A DNA stretch of 64,000 nucleotides from Flavobacteriaceae bacterium (GCA_002707025.1 PALG01000033.1:175639-239638); one strand, 5' to 3'. Shown: positions 33,940-43,452, counted from the first letter of the stretch. Made by a program: numbers and translations. Notes: generated from the sequence alone by a model not told the origin.

Positions 33940-36900
33940 CACTTTTCATTAATTTTTTCAGTTTTTTACTCATTTTTTTCAAGCTTTTCTTCAAGGAACT
34001 TTCCTCTTCAGAATAGCGCATGAATTCTTCTGAAATAGGTTCGTGGTGCTCGTCTTTAATCAAGCTTCTCCCTTCTGCCATTTTTCCGAAGATGAAATAC
34101 AATCCGGGGATCACCAAAACACCTATCATGGTTCCTATAAACATGCCTCCTAAAGAAGAGCCTCCAATAGTTCGATTTCCGATGGCACCAGCCCCCGTAG
34201 CAATTACTAATGGAATCAAGCCTGCAATAAAAGCAAAAGAGGTCATCAAAATAGGCCGAAATCGCATGCGCGCTCCTTCAATAGCTGACTCCAGAATAGA
34301 GGCACCTTGCCTGTTTTTTTGAACCGCAAATTCTACAATTAACACTGCATTTTTTCCTAGCAAACCTACCAGCATGATCACACCAATCTGTGCGTACACA
34401 TCGTTGGAAAGCCCCATAATTTTCAGTAATAGGAAAGAACCGAAAACCCCTACCGGTAAGGATAGTAAAACAGCAAATGGCAGTAGGAAACTTTCATATT
34501 GAGCAGCCAAAACGAAGTAGACAAAGATGAGTACGATAGCAAAAATCACGATAGCATCATTCCCACGATTGGCTTCGTCGTAAGACAGTCCTTCCCAGGC
34601 GATGTCATAACCTCTTGGTAATTTTTCCTTAGCAACCTCTTGTATTGCTCCAATAGCATCGGCACTGGTGTAGCCTTTTGCTGGAAGCCCACGAATGGCA
34701 GCAGAATTGTATAGGTTGTATCTGGTAATCTCGTTAGGGCCGAGGGTTTTTTCCATTGTCATAAATGACGAATAAGGGACCATTTCCCCAGCCTCATTTT
34801 TTACGAATAACTGTTGTAAATCGGTAGGTAAGCTTCGGTATTCGGGTGCTGCTTGGGTATATACTTTAAAGAAGCGTCCAAACTTAATAAACCCTTGTTC
34901 ATAGGTACTACCAATTAAAATGTTTAGGTTTTCCATGGCATTTCCAATAGAAACCCCTTTTTGCATGGCAGCTTTATTATTGATTTTCAACTCGTATTGG
35001 GGATAATTGGCTGCAAAAAAGGTGAACAATCCGCTCAATTCCTTGCGTTTTCCCAATTCTTCAAGAAACTCATTGTTGATCCTTTCAAATTCATGATAAT
35101 CGGTACCATTGGTTTTATCTAATAACCGCAAAGAAAATCCTCCAGAAGAACCAAAACCAGGTACAGCTGGGGGTTCAAAGTATTCTATTACAGCACCTAG
35201 ATCTTTCGATTCTTCTTCCAGTTTTTCCATGATTTCATGAACCGAGTGTTCTCTTTCAGACCAAGGTTTCAAGTTGATTAGGCAGGTACCGGCATTGGAT
35301 CCCCGACCCTCTGTCATGATTTCGTATCCCGCTAGGGAAGACACCGATTCTACACCTTCAATTTCCTCACAGATGGCTTGTAATTTTCTGGCCACATCAT
35401 TAGTGCGTTCTAAAGTGGCTCCGGGTGGGGTCTGGATAATGGCATAGATCATTCCTTGATCTTCACTGGGGATGAACCCGGCAGGAAGTACTTTATTGGT
35501 TACAAAAATTCCCACACAGAAAGCAATCAATATTCCGAAGGTGATAACCCTACGGTTCACAATATATTGTAAGAATCCTACGTACCTTCCTGTCAATCGC
35601 TCAAACCAGTTGTTAAAGGCATCGATGATACGATTAATGGGAGATTTCTTACGAGTTTTCCCATGGTTGTTTTTCAGTAACATGGCGCATAGCACAGGGG
35701 TCAAGGTTAAGGCAACAATAGCCGATATGACAATAGACCCAGCCATGGTTATGGAAAATTGCCTATAAAATACTCCAACAGGTCCTGACATGAATGAAAT
35801 AGGAATAAACACAGATACCATCACCAGCGTAATAGCAATAATGGCACCTCCAATTTCCCCTAATACGGCTTGTGAGGCTTTATAGGAATTTAGATGCTCT
35901 TCCTCCATTTTTACGTGAACCGCTTCTACTACTACGATGGCATTATCTACAACAATCCCAATGGCCAATACTAAAGCAAAGAGGGTAATGAGGTTAATGG
36001 ATAAACCAAAAATTTGCATGATGAAAAAGGCTCCCACTAAGGAAACAGGAACGGCAATGATAGGAATAAGAGTTGAGCGCCAATCCCCTAAAAATAGGAA
36101 AACAACAACAGCCACCAGAATAAAAGCATCCCTTAAGGTGTGAAGTACTTGCTCTATGGAAGCGTCCAAAAAATTGGAAACATCGTAACTAATTTTATAA
36201 TCAACTCCCGGGGGGAGGTCTTCCTTCAATTCTTTTAGTTTTTCTTTTACAGATTCAATAACATCGCTACCGTTACTACCAAAAGTTTGCTTCAGTACGA
36301 TTGATGCGGATGGTTTTCCGTCTAAGTTGGAATAAATGTCGAAGAACTCGCTCCCCAATTCGACATCGGCAACATCCCCAAGAGTAATCATCTCTCCTTC
36401 TGAGTTCGCCCGAATAATGACTTCTTTATATTCTTCAGGAGTATTGTACCTGTCTCGATACGTGAGTACATATTCCAAAGCTTGCGATTGTTTTCCCGAA
36501 CTTCTTCCAATCCTTCCAGGGCGTGCTAAAATGCTTTGGTCTTCCATTGCCTCAAGTACTTCTTCCGCAGAAATATTATAAGCCCGCATGCGATCGGGTT
36601 TTAACCAAACTCGCATGGCAAATTTACGGCTCCCCAATATTTGTGCACTGGCAATACCATTAATACGTTGTATCTCTGGGACAATTCGAGTGTAGGCGTA
36701 ATTATATAGAAACTTCTCATCGGTATGGTCGTCCTTACTGTAAAGATTTACATACATCAACATGCTAGGTTGTACGGGAGTAATGATCACTCCTTCCCGC
36801 TGTACCAACTCTGGTAGTAAAGGCATTACCTGATCTACACGGGTTTTTACCCGTACCACTGCATCATTGGGGTCGGTTCCTGGGTCAAAAATGATGCGTA

Positions 36901-37168
36901 CTGTACCTTCACCCGCCGAAGTAGCATCAGAAGCAATGTAACGCATTCCTTGAACTCCATTGATAGCTGTTTCTAATGGAATTAAAGTTGATTTCACCAA
37001 TACATCGGCACTGGAACCTGGATAGGCAATAAAAATGTTGACGGTGGTCGGCGCAATTTGTGGAAACTGTGATATGGGTAATTGTTTGATGGCAAGTAAC
37101 CCAATAAAAACGATGATGACCGAGATGACAATAGCCAATACGGGTCTCTGAATAAATTTTTTAAACAT
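33926..37168 (-). CDS. RND efflux transporter permease (HAE-1 family, AcrB-like)
   Basis: This 1080-residue protein has the AcrB pattern: the N-terminal helix FIQRPVLAIVISVIIVFIGLLAIKQLPISQFPQI, large periplasmic loops, and two six-helix halves. VGIVVDNAIVVVEAVH-type helix 4 carries the paired Asp residues (GIVVDNAI), with the matching half near MLVGLLGKNAVLIVEFA. Proton-driven RND pumps of this family export drugs, bile salts or solvents. It is preceded by the adaptor gene and overlaps the OMF gene, giving a complete tripartite pump. A basic C-terminal tail (KKSLKKMSKKLKKLMK) is unusual but minor. Confidence 0.96.
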   Translation of the reverse strand: MFKKFIQRPVLAIVISVIIVFIGLLAIKQLPISQFPQIAPTTVNIFIAYPGSSADVLVKSTLIPLETAINGVQGMRYIASDATSAGEGTVRIIFDPGTDPNDAVVRVKTRVDQVMPLLPELVQREGVIITPVQPSMLMYVNLYSKDDHTDEKFLYNYAYTRIVPEIQRINGIASAQILGSRKFAMRVWLKPDRMRAYNISAEEVLEAMEDQSILARPGRIGRSSGKQSQALEYVLTYRDRYNTPEEYKEVIIRANSEGEMITLGDVADVELGSEFFDIYSNLDGKPSASIVLKQTFGSNGSDVIESVKEKLKELKEDLPPGVDYKISYDVSNFLDASIEQVLHTLRDAFILVAVVVFLFLGDWRSTLIPIIAVPVSLVGAFFIMQIFGLSINLITLFALVLAIGIVVDNAIVVVEAVHVKMEEEHLNSYKASQAVLGEIGGAIIAITLVMVSVFIPISFMSGPVGVFYRQFSITMAGSIVISAIVALTLTPVLCAMLLKNNHGKTRKKSPINRIIDAFNNWFERLTGRYVGFLQYIVNRRVITFGILIAFCVGIFVTNKVLPAGFIPSEDQGMIYAIIQTPPGATLERTNDVARKLQAICEEIEGVESVSSLAGYEIMTEGRGSNAGTCLINLKPWSEREHSVHEIMEKLEEESKDLGAVIEYFEPPAVPGFGSSGGFSLRLLDKTNGTDYHEFERINNEFLEELGKRKELSGLFTFFAANYPQYELKINNKAAMQKGVSIGNAMENLNILIGSTYEQGFIKFGRFFKVYTQAAPEYRSLPTDLQQLFVKNEAGEMVPYSSFMTMEKTLGPNEITRYNLYNSAAIRGLPAKGYTSADAIGAIQEVAKEKLPRGYDIAWEGLSYDEANRGNDAIVIFAIVLIFVYFVLAAQYESFLLPFAVLLSLPVGVFGSFLLLKIMGLSNDVYAQIGVIMLVGLLGKNAVLIVEFAVQKNRQGASILESAIEGARMRFRPILMTSFAFIAGLIPLVIATGAGAIGNRTIGGSSLGGMFIGTMIGVLVIPGLYFIFGKMAEGRSLIKDEHHEPISEEFMRYSEEESSLKKSLKKMSKKLKKLMKSDDNK

Positions 37169-37189
37169 TTATTGATATTTTATGGATTA

Positions 37190-38272
37190 TTACTCGGCAT
37201 ACAGGTCTAGGTGGGACAAAACCTCATTCGGTTCTTCTAACTTGTATTTGATTTTTTCGCCGTTTTTTACCAAGCGAATTCCTTCTAACAAAACGGTATC
37301 TTTTTCTTCTAAGCCTTTTTCAACGACAAACAAATGGGGTAATTCTGCACCAATCTTGATTTCACGTTGTTGAATCACATCATTTTCATCAATGACAAAA
37401 ACATAACGTTTGTCAAGAACCTCGAAAGTAGCTTTTTGAGGGATAAGCAAAGCATGGGGTAATGGAAGTGTCATGAGCACTGTCCCCGTTTCCCCGTGTC
37501 TTAAAATACCCTCCGGATTGGGAAAGTTAGCCCGAAATGCTATATTGCCCGTTTCATTATTAAATTCACCTTCGATGGTTTCAATAAAGCCTTTTTGATT
37601 GAACTTTTTATTGTTCGCCATCAATAGTTGAACTTCTTCTTTACGGGACTTGGTAGCATTCATGGCGTAATCCAAATATTCTGCTTCAGGGACATTGAAA
37701 TAAACCCACATTTCACTATTGTCAGACAAAGTAGTTAAAAGCTCTCCCTCTTCCAGCATACTACCTTCCCGAACATGCAAATGATCCATGATTCCATTAA
37801 AGGGAGCTTTAATTTTAGTAAATCCTAAGTGTGTTTCTGCAAGGGTAACTTCGGCCTTTGCTTTTTCAAAGTTAGCCTTTGCAAGGGCTAGCTCGTTGGG
37901 CGAAACTACATCATTATCGGCCAATAATTTTGTGTTTTCATATTCTATGGACGCAGATTGATTTTCGGCTTTTGCCTTTTGTAACTCTGCTTGATAAATG
38001 TTTGGCATAATTTGAAACATTAATTGCCCTTTTTGTACTTTTTGACCCTCATCCACAGATATTTTTTCAAGGTATCCTTTTTCCATCGTACGCACTTCAA
38101 TATTTCTTATCGCGTGTATTTGGGATACGTATGCTTTGGTGATAGCGGTATCTTTATAAATAGGATGGGTGACCTGAAAGGTCCTTTCTTCGTGTTTTTC
38201 TTCTTTATGCGAATTGCAGCTTACCAAAAGTACGGTACATAGTAAGCCCATGTATATAGCACATATCTTCAT
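37190..38272 (-). CDS. RND efflux periplasmic adaptor (membrane-fusion) lipoprotein
   Basis: This 360-residue protein has a lipoprotein signal (MGLLCTVLLVSC, Cys about 19) and then the adaptor plan: a lipoyl half-motif (VDEGQKVQKGQLMFQI), a helical hairpin (about 95-150), the second lipoyl half (KAPFNGIMDHLHVREGSMLEEGELL) and beta-barrel and membrane-proximal parts (GTVLMTLPLPHALLIPQKATFEV). It connects the pump to the outer-membrane duct. It lies 21 bp upstream of the pump gene and is the first clear gene of the operon. Confidence 0.94.
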   Translation of the reverse strand: MKICAIYMGLLCTVLLVSCNSHKEEKHEERTFQVTHPIYKDTAITKAYVSQIHAIRNIEVRTMEKGYLEKISVDEGQKVQKGQLMFQIMPNIYQAELQKAKAENQSASIEYENTKLLADNDVVSPNELALAKANFEKAKAEVTLAETHLGFTKIKAPFNGIMDHLHVREGSMLEEGELLTTLSDNSEMWVYFNVPEAEYLDYAMNATKSRKEEVQLLMANNKKFNQKGFIETIEGEFNNETGNIAFRANFPNPEGILRHGETGTVLMTLPLPHALLIPQKATFEVLDKRYVFVIDENDVIQQREIKIGAELPHLFVVEKGLEEKDTVLLEGIRLVKNGEKIKYKLEEPNEVLSHLDLYAE

Positions 38273-38370
38273 ATTTCAATGAGTTATAAATTGATGATAG
38301 TTTAGGAGCCTCCCAAATCTTAGGAGGTTACCTTTTAGTTTTAATAGTATGTAAATAAATGGTGAAATAG

Positions 38371-38386
38371 GTGTCTTAAAAGACAC
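38371..38386. repeat. 16-bp palindrome upstream of the RND operon
   Basis: GTGTCTT-AA-AAGACAC is a perfect 7-2-7 inverted repeat 98 bp before the adaptor ATG, in the only gap between the hypothetical gene and the pump operon. It has the size of a TetR- or MarR-type operator, but no such regulator gene is nearby. Confidence 0.4.
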
Positions 38387-38404
38387 TAAAGAAAGAAGAA
38401 GCTG

Positions 38405-38815
38405 CTAGATTAGGAAGACTTCAAATTGGAGGTGCTTTTTACAGGTAGGGTAAGAGAAACTCCAATGGTTAGGTAGCTTTAAGGGGGTATTCTTTAATTC
38501 AAGGATTTCGGAAATCAAACTGGAAAAGAGCAATACCGTTGAATAGATTGTTAAGGGCGAAGCATCTTTTTCTTGACGATGATCTTCCTCTTCCGACTCT
38601 ATCAGTTCTAATACCCCTTTATGTAAATCTAAAGAATCTTTTGGTAAGTTAGAGGCTTCCGTTTGTTTCGGGTACACCGCTATACTGGAAGTGGAAGTTG
38701 TTTCAGAAGTGAAATAAAGAGTATCCTCGAGAAGGGCCGTATTTGCATATAAGTTGGAAAAAGTGGCGAGAACCACAATTATCCAAACCCCATATTTATA
38801 CTTAGTCCATTCCAT
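38405..38815 (-). CDS. hypothetical exported protein upstream of the RND operon
   Basis: I do not recognise this 136-residue protein. The start at 38815 gives EWTKYKYGVWIIVVLATFSNLYANT, a probable signal peptide or anchor; a TTG at 38854 would add 13 residues. The middle is rich in Ser, Thr and acidic residues (LELIESEEEDHRQEKD), followed by a hydrophobic helix (TIYSTVLLFSSLISEIL) and a Cys/His-containing end. It is co-directional with the pump operon, so it may be a leader gene of it, but it has no similarity I can name. Confidence 0.5.
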   Translation of the reverse strand: MEWTKYKYGVWIIVVLATFSNLYANTALLEDTLYFTSETTSTSSIAVYPKQTEASNLPKDSLDLHKGVLELIESEEEDHRQEKDASPLTIYSTVLLFSSLISEILELKNTPLKLPNHWSFSYPTCKKHLQFEVFLI

Positions 38816-38916
38816 ACAAGGGACAAAAGTATTTTTGAGTTTTTTCTTGGACAAGAAAATAGTGTTAAAAAGGTATTAAAGATACCCCGATAACGTTTTC
38901 GTAGATTGAATTAATT

Positions 38917-39708
38917 TTACTTCCCTGGAAACTTCGGTTTTCTTTTCTGAAGAAATGCTTGCGTCCCTTCTTGGAAATCTGCCGTGCCAAAACACTTTCC
39001 GAAGGCCGTAATCTCTGCTTCAAACCCATTTTCACCATCCTCATAACCCGCATTGATGGCTTCAATGGCCGCAGCAATTGCTACAGAAGAATTGCTCTTA
39101 ATTTTTCCAGCCAGTTTTTCAGCTAAGGGAAGGAGTTCCTCTAAAGAAGTTACATGGTTTACCAAGCCATATTCCAAGGCTTGGTGGGCATCAATCATGG
39201 AAGCAGACATAATCATTTCCATAGCTCGTCCTTTTCCTATTAATTGTGGTAAACGTTGGGTACCTCCATAACCGGGAATGACACCTAATGACACTTCGGG
39301 CAATCCCATTTTGGCATTGTCACTGGCAATCCTGAAATGAGCTGCCATCGCCAATTCGAGTCCGCCGCCTAATGCAAACCCATTTATGGCAGCAATAACG
39401 GGGGTAGAAAGATGAGCAACAAAATCGAATAATAAGGCTTGACCTTGGGAAGCCAATTCCTGGCCTTGAGATACTGAAAAATCTGCAAATTCACTTATAT
39501 CAGCTCCCGCCACAAAAGCCTTTTCCCCTGCGCCAGTAATGATGATCACTTTTACGCTTTTATCTTTATCGCCCTTCATAAAAGCATGGTGCAACTCCTT
39601 AATGGTATCCTTGTTTAAGGCATTTAATTTGGTAGGTCTATTAATGGTAATGGTGGCAATACCATCTTGGATATCGATCACGATATTTTGATGTTTGATT
39701 GAATTCAT
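38917..39708 (-). CDS. enoyl-CoA hydratase/isomerase-family protein (crotonase)
   Basis: This 263-residue crotonase has the CoA-binding and oxyanion-hole motifs GEKAFVAGADISEFAD and NGFALGGGLELAMAAHFRIAS. The paired catalytic Glu residues of hydratases appear in GGGLELAM and LPEVSLGVIPGYGGTQRLP. It likely hydrates short-chain 2-enoyl-CoA, for example in butyryl-CoA or fatty acid metabolism. The ATG is at 39708, 36 bp from the histidine kinase gene, with no other fatty acid gene in the window. Confidence 0.92.
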   Translation of the reverse strand: MNSIKHQNIVIDIQDGIATITINRPTKLNALNKDTIKELHHAFMKGDKDKSVKVIIITGAGEKAFVAGADISEFADFSVSQGQELASQGQALLFDFVAHLSTPVIAAINGFALGGGLELAMAAHFRIASDNAKMGLPEVSLGVIPGYGGTQRLPQLIGKGRAMEMIMSASMIDAHQALEYGLVNHVTSLEELLPLAEKLAGKIKSNSSVAIAAAIEAINAGYEDGENGFEAEITAFGKCFGTADFQEGTQAFLQKRKPKFPGK

Positions 39709-39744
39709 GGTTGTTTGTTTAGCACCTTAAAGGTACAAAAAACC

Positions 39745-41205
39745 TTATAGTTTTTGGGGAATAGATACTGTAAATGTAGTGCCTTTGCCTTCAACAGATT
39801 GTAACGAAATATGACCGCCGTAGGTTTCTACAATATTTTTCACCATCGCCAATCCAAGTCCCATACCACTGGATTTGGTCGTGAATTTAGGTTCAAAAAC
39901 CTTGTCTTTATTTTCTTCTGAAATGCCCGAGCCGTTATCCGAAACGGTAATCACATTAAATTGGTCTTCTGAAAAAATACGTACCTCGATCCTGGGATCT
40001 TCAGGAGACTGTTTTTCGATGGCTTGGATGCTGTTTTTCACTAAATTGGTAATCACTCGAATCAATTGGGTACGATCGAACTTTGAAATAATTTCAGTTT
40101 CCCTAGGATAGAAATAAATGTAATCCTCATTGAAGATGTCCAAAGCCAGTTTGGTTGTTTTTACAAGATCTAAGGTTTCATCTTTTTGAGCGGGCATCTT
40201 CGCATAGGTAGAAAATGCTGAAGCAATCGAGCTCATGGTATCTATCTGCTGAATAAGCGTATGGCTGTATTCATTTACCTTTTCGACCACATTGGGGTCG
40301 TTGGGGTCAAATTTTCGCTGAAAACTTTGTACCGATAGCCGCATGGGAGTCAACGGATTTTTAATCTCGTGCGCCACTTGCTTTGCCATTTCACGCCAAG
40401 CCGCTTCCCGTTCACTGCTGGCTAGCTGGGCTGCACTTACTTCCAACTCGTCAATCATACCATTGTAAGCCGAAACTAGCGCAGAAATTTCTTGAGAGGT
40501 ATTGGTCGTTAGCTTAATTTTTTTATTGCGTTTATCCAATCGTGTTTCCGTTATCTTCAAGCTAACCTCTTTTAACGAATGGGTAATGTATCGAGACAGG
40601 AAGTACGCCAGCCCGATAGCAATTAACAGCATAAAGCCATACACAATGGCCACTCTTTTAAGGTTTTCTTTCAGTTCTTTGGTAATAAAACCGTCGTCTT
40701 CAATATAGGGAAGATTGAGAATGGCCAAAGGTTTAAAGGAAGCATCCGTGAGATAGGAAAAGGAAGATTGGTAGGTTTGTCCATCTTCTTCAAAACTATA
40801 CACATAACTTTTATTGGGAGAGTGTTCTATCTTTTCTAAGATATCTTTGGGTAATTTCGCAAAAGAAGTATCCTTCAGGAAAGAGGCACGGGAGGATTTT
40901 AATAACTTTCCTTGTAAGTTATAGAGATGGATCTCTAAATTATGGATGTCCTTGATTTCATAAATCTTACTTTTGAAGATTAATGGAATCATGTCGGTTT
41001 CTACCGGATAGGTGGTATTCTTCAAAACATAATTAATGTTTTCCTTGATGTTGGCTTCTTTACGCTGCAAACGGTCGCGATGGTAATCTTCGGCTTCTTC
41101 TTTGTACTGAATGGCAGTGAGCACCGATAAAGCGATAAAGGTCATTACCAAGAGTAACAACATGGAAAGAAAAATACGGAAGCGTAACGACTTGTAAAAC
41201 TTCAT
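39745..41205 (-). CDS. sensor histidine kinase (two membrane helices, HAMP, HisKA, HATPase)
   Basis: The first 210 residues hold two membrane helices (about 9-32 and 185-205) around a periplasmic sensor domain. A HAMP region follows, then the HisKA box with phospho-accepting His279 in AKQVAHEIKNPLTPMRLS. The C terminus has the ATPase motifs NLVKNSIQAI, SDNGSGISEE and TTKSSGMGLGLAMVKNI. I use the ATG at 41205; the frame extends further to 41235 without support. The HEIKNPLTPM motif recalls NtrY-type kinases. No response regulator is adjacent, so the partner is unknown. Confidence 0.93.
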   Translation of the reverse strand: MKFYKSLRFRIFLSMLLLLVMTFIALSVLTAIQYKEEAEDYHRDRLQRKEANIKENINYVLKNTTYPVETDMIPLIFKSKIYEIKDIHNLEIHLYNLQGKLLKSSRASFLKDTSFAKLPKDILEKIEHSPNKSYVYSFEEDGQTYQSSFSYLTDASFKPLAILNLPYIEDDGFITKELKENLKRVAIVYGFMLLIAIGLAYFLSRYITHSLKEVSLKITETRLDKRNKKIKLTTNTSQEISALVSAYNGMIDELEVSAAQLASSEREAAWREMAKQVAHEIKNPLTPMRLSVQSFQRKFDPNDPNVVEKVNEYSHTLIQQIDTMSSIASAFSTYAKMPAQKDETLDLVKTTKLALDIFNEDYIYFYPRETEIISKFDRTQLIRVITNLVKNSIQAIEKQSPEDPRIEVRIFSEDQFNVITVSDNGSGISEENKDKVFEPKFTTKSSGMGLGLAMVKNIVETYGGHISLQSVEGKGTTFTVSIPQKL

Positions 41206-41250
41206 ACTGGAGGATTCACTATGGGAAGATAGCAATAATTACACCAAAAC

Positions 41251-41790
41251 TTATTTTTTGCCCTCTCGAATGCGTTTGTATAATTTAAACCCAAGCATAA
41301 TTAATACCGAAAATAAAATAATCCCCAGCGTTCCATAAATCCAATTCACCGCATTCTTCAGGATGACCAAAAAAACCACTGCAAATAGAATAATCGTGGC
41401 GCCTTCATTAAAGATTCGCATGAAATTGGAGGAATACTTCACGTGATCCTTTTGCAAATCCTTAAAAATGAGGTGGCATTTTATGTGATACGCAATCAGC
41501 AAAACGACAAATCCCAACTTTACCTGCATCCAACCATCGGTTAAGTAAAAAGTACGCATCGCCAATAACCAAATGGCAAATCCTGTGGCTAAAATCATGG
41601 AGGGCCATGTAATGATATACCACAAACGCTTGGCCATTAACTTGAGTTGCTTGCCTAAAATTTCCTTTTCAGGGGAAGGCTTTTGTGAAGCTTCAATTTG
41701 ATACACAAATAAACGCACAATGTAAAACAACCCAGCAAACCAGGTAATGACAAAAATGAGGTGAAGAGATTTAAGGTAGTAGTATGCCAT
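41251..41790 (-). CDS. hemJ: HemJ-type protoporphyrinogen IX oxidase (CopD-like membrane protein)
   Basis: This 179-residue protein has four or five membrane helices and the HemJ signatures LKSLHLIFVITWFAGLFYIVRLFVY, MQVKLGFVVLLIAYH and MRIFNEGATI. The first His is the probable heme ligand and the Lys in QVKLGF is conserved. HemJ oxidises protoporphyrinogen IX to protoporphyrin IX, the step between HemF and HemH. It is named CopD-family in many genomes. It lies 45 bp upstream of the histidine kinase gene, about 30 kb from the main heme locus. Confidence 0.85.
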   Translation of the reverse strand: MAYYYLKSLHLIFVITWFAGLFYIVRLFVYQIEASQKPSPEKEILGKQLKLMAKRLWYIITWPSMILATGFAIWLLAMRTFYLTDGWMQVKLGFVVLLIAYHIKCHLIFKDLQKDHVKYSSNFMRIFNEGATIILFAVVFLVILKNAVNWIYGTLGIILFSVLIMLGFKLYKRIREGKK

Positions 41791-41932
41791 GGCTTTCTGT
41801 TAGGGCTAAAATACGTAAAAACCGATGGCTTCACCACTTTTTTACGGCGATTCTCTTCCTAAACCGATTTCAATAGTTTTTTATAGGCCACTCCATAAAG
41901 GTATCTTTTAGGATTATATGATTTGAATTTCT

Positions 41933-41940
41933 TAACTTTG
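41933..41940 (+). promoter_or_regulatory. -7 box of the second AraC gene, very close to the start codon
   Basis: TAACTTTG matches the consensus exactly, and only 4 bp separate it from the ATG at 41945. The transcript would begin at or near the start codon, suggesting a leaderless message or a later true start. Confidence 0.5.
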
Positions 41941-41944
41941 CTTT

Positions 41945-42811
41945 ATGAATAGAAGCGTATCTACCTACAATAATGAATTAAAACTAAAGGGATTCAATGT
42001 CTTTCAAATTGAAGACGATAGCAATGCCACCCGTGTCTACAGCCGGAAAGATTTTTATAAAATCTGTTTAACGACAGGTAAAAGCAAGATTCATTACTCA
42101 GATCGCAGTTTTGACGCCAATGGGACCATCTTGTTTTTTGGGAACCCTAACGTCCCGTATTCCTGGGAAACCTTATCTACTCAGTATGTGGGGTATACGG
42201 TTCTCTTTTCTGAAGATTTTCTTCTCCCTTCAAAACGATCGGATCAATTGCAAAAATCCTTATTGTTTAAAATGGGAGGTACGCCTATTTTGGAAATTTC
42301 TGAAGCGCAACGACAATTTTTAAATAGCATCTTCCAGAAAATGATGGAAGAGCAACAATCTGAATATGAACACAAAGATGAAGTGATTCGAAATTATATC
42401 GAACTTATTTTACATGAGTCTTTAAAATTAAAACCTTCAGAAAACTATCGCCAAGACAAAAATGGAGCCGAGCGATTGACAACGGTTTTTATGGAGCTTT
42501 TGGAGCGTCAATTCCCGGTGGAAAGCCCCGAAAGCCCTCTAAAGTTAAAAACCGCAAAAGATTATGCCAACCACCTTTCGGTACATGTAAATTATTTGAA
42601 CCGTTCGGTTAAAAGCGTCACAGGAAAGACCACCACGGCCCATATTTCAGAGCGTATTGCCCAAGAGGCCAAAGCGATTCTTCAGCATACCCACTGGAAT
42701 GTCTCGGAGATTGCTTATGCCTTGGGATTTGACTACCCCACCTATTTCAATAATTTTTTCAAAAAGCAAATGGGGAAGAGTCCTTCGGCAGTGCGTTTGC
42801 AAAAGGTTTGA
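41945..42811 (+). CDS. AraC-family regulator of the acetyltransferase-dehydrogenase cassette
   Basis: The N-terminal half (about 20-130) is a cupin-like sensor domain with TILFFGNPNVPYSWETLSTQYVGYTVLFSEDFL. The C-terminal AraC HTH (about 185-285) shows NHLSVHVNYLNRSVKSVTGKTTTAHI and the second HTH NVSEIAYALGFDYPTYFNNFFKKQMGKSPSAV. It lies 77 bp upstream of a co-directional set of four genes that it probably controls. The ligand may be an aldehyde or a stress signal, but the sequence does not say. Confidence 0.9.
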   Translation: MNRSVSTYNNELKLKGFNVFQIEDDSNATRVYSRKDFYKICLTTGKSKIHYSDRSFDANGTILFFGNPNVPYSWETLSTQYVGYTVLFSEDFLLPSKRSDQLQKSLLFKMGGTPILEISEAQRQFLNSIFQKMMEEQQSEYEHKDEVIRNYIELILHESLKLKPSENYRQDKNGAERLTTVFMELLERQFPVESPESPLKLKTAKDYANHLSVHVNYLNRSVKSVTGKTTTAHISERIAQEAKAILQHTHWNVSEIAYALGFDYPTYFNNFFKKQMGKSPSAVRLQKV

Positions 42812-42862
42812 ATTTTATAACCATCGGTTTGATATCTGTTATCCTTTGAAGGATTGAATTTG

Positions 42863-42892
42863 TCATCTTTGTATTATAAACGACAAAGATGA
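42863..42892 (+). promoter_or_regulatory. 10-bp inverted repeat spanning the acetyltransferase start codon
   Basis: TCATCTTTGT (42863-42872) and ACAAAGATGA (42883-42892) are perfect arms around a 10-bp spacer. The right arm contains the ATG of the acetyltransferase gene, and the left arm contains CATCTTTG, one base from a -7 box. It may be an operator, or an RNA hairpin hiding the start codon. Confidence 0.5.
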
Positions 42893-43452
42893 AGCAAGAA
42901 AGTATTTTTCAGCGGTTAAAGGATGGGGAGATTATTTCACCACAGGATGCAGGGCGAGGCAATTTACGTGAGGCATCTTATGCAACTATGCAAAAGGTAC
43001 TTGAAATGAATCGGTCAACCAGTCCTTCCCAAATCAGGACGTTGTTGTCTGAAATTATTGGAGCAGCGGTGGATTCCTCGACAGCTATATTCCCTCCATT
43101 GTACATCAATTATGGAAAGCATATCCAAATAGGAAAAAACGTTTTCATTAATTTTAATTGTACGCTTTTAGGGTTAGGCGGAATCATTATCGAGGATGAC
43201 GTACTTATTGCACCTAATGTGAGCTTGCTTTCAGAAGGGCACCCTATCGATCCAAAAGAAAGACATTCGTTAGTTCCCAAAAGAGTTCATATTAAAAAGA
43301 ATGCCTGGATTGGGGCCAATGCTACTATCCTGCCAGGAGTTACGGTTGGTGAAAACGCCATCGTTGCAGCGGGAGCGGTAGTTTCAAATGACGTCCCAGA
43401 CAATACCGTAGTAGGTGGGATTCCAGCAAAATTTATAAAAAATATACCCTAA
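42889..43452 (+). CDS. sugar O-acetyltransferase-like hexapeptide-repeat protein
   Basis: This 187-residue left-handed beta-helix protein resembles maltose/galactoside O-acetyltransferases. The catalytic-His segment is [13 protein letters not shown], and hexapeptide repeats run from about 80 to 175 ([48 protein letters not shown], ending [11 protein letters not shown]). Acetyl-CoA is the donor; the acceptor in this context is unknown. It starts the operon and its stop touches the next ATG. Confidence 0.88.
   Translation: MKQESIFQRLKDGEIISPQDAGRGNLREASYATMQKVLEMNRSTSPSQIRTLLSEIIGAAVDSSTAIFPPLYINYGKHIQIGKNVFINFNCTLLGLGGIIIEDDVLIAPNVSLLSEGHPIDPKERHSLVPKRVHIKKNAWIGANATILPGVTVGENAIVAAGAVVSNDVPDNTVVGGIPAKFIKNIP

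Noticed and set aside
38302..38328. CCTCC/GGAGG hairpin after the hypothetical gene as a terminator
   Set aside because: The stem is only 5 bp with a 9-base loop and no T run on either strand.
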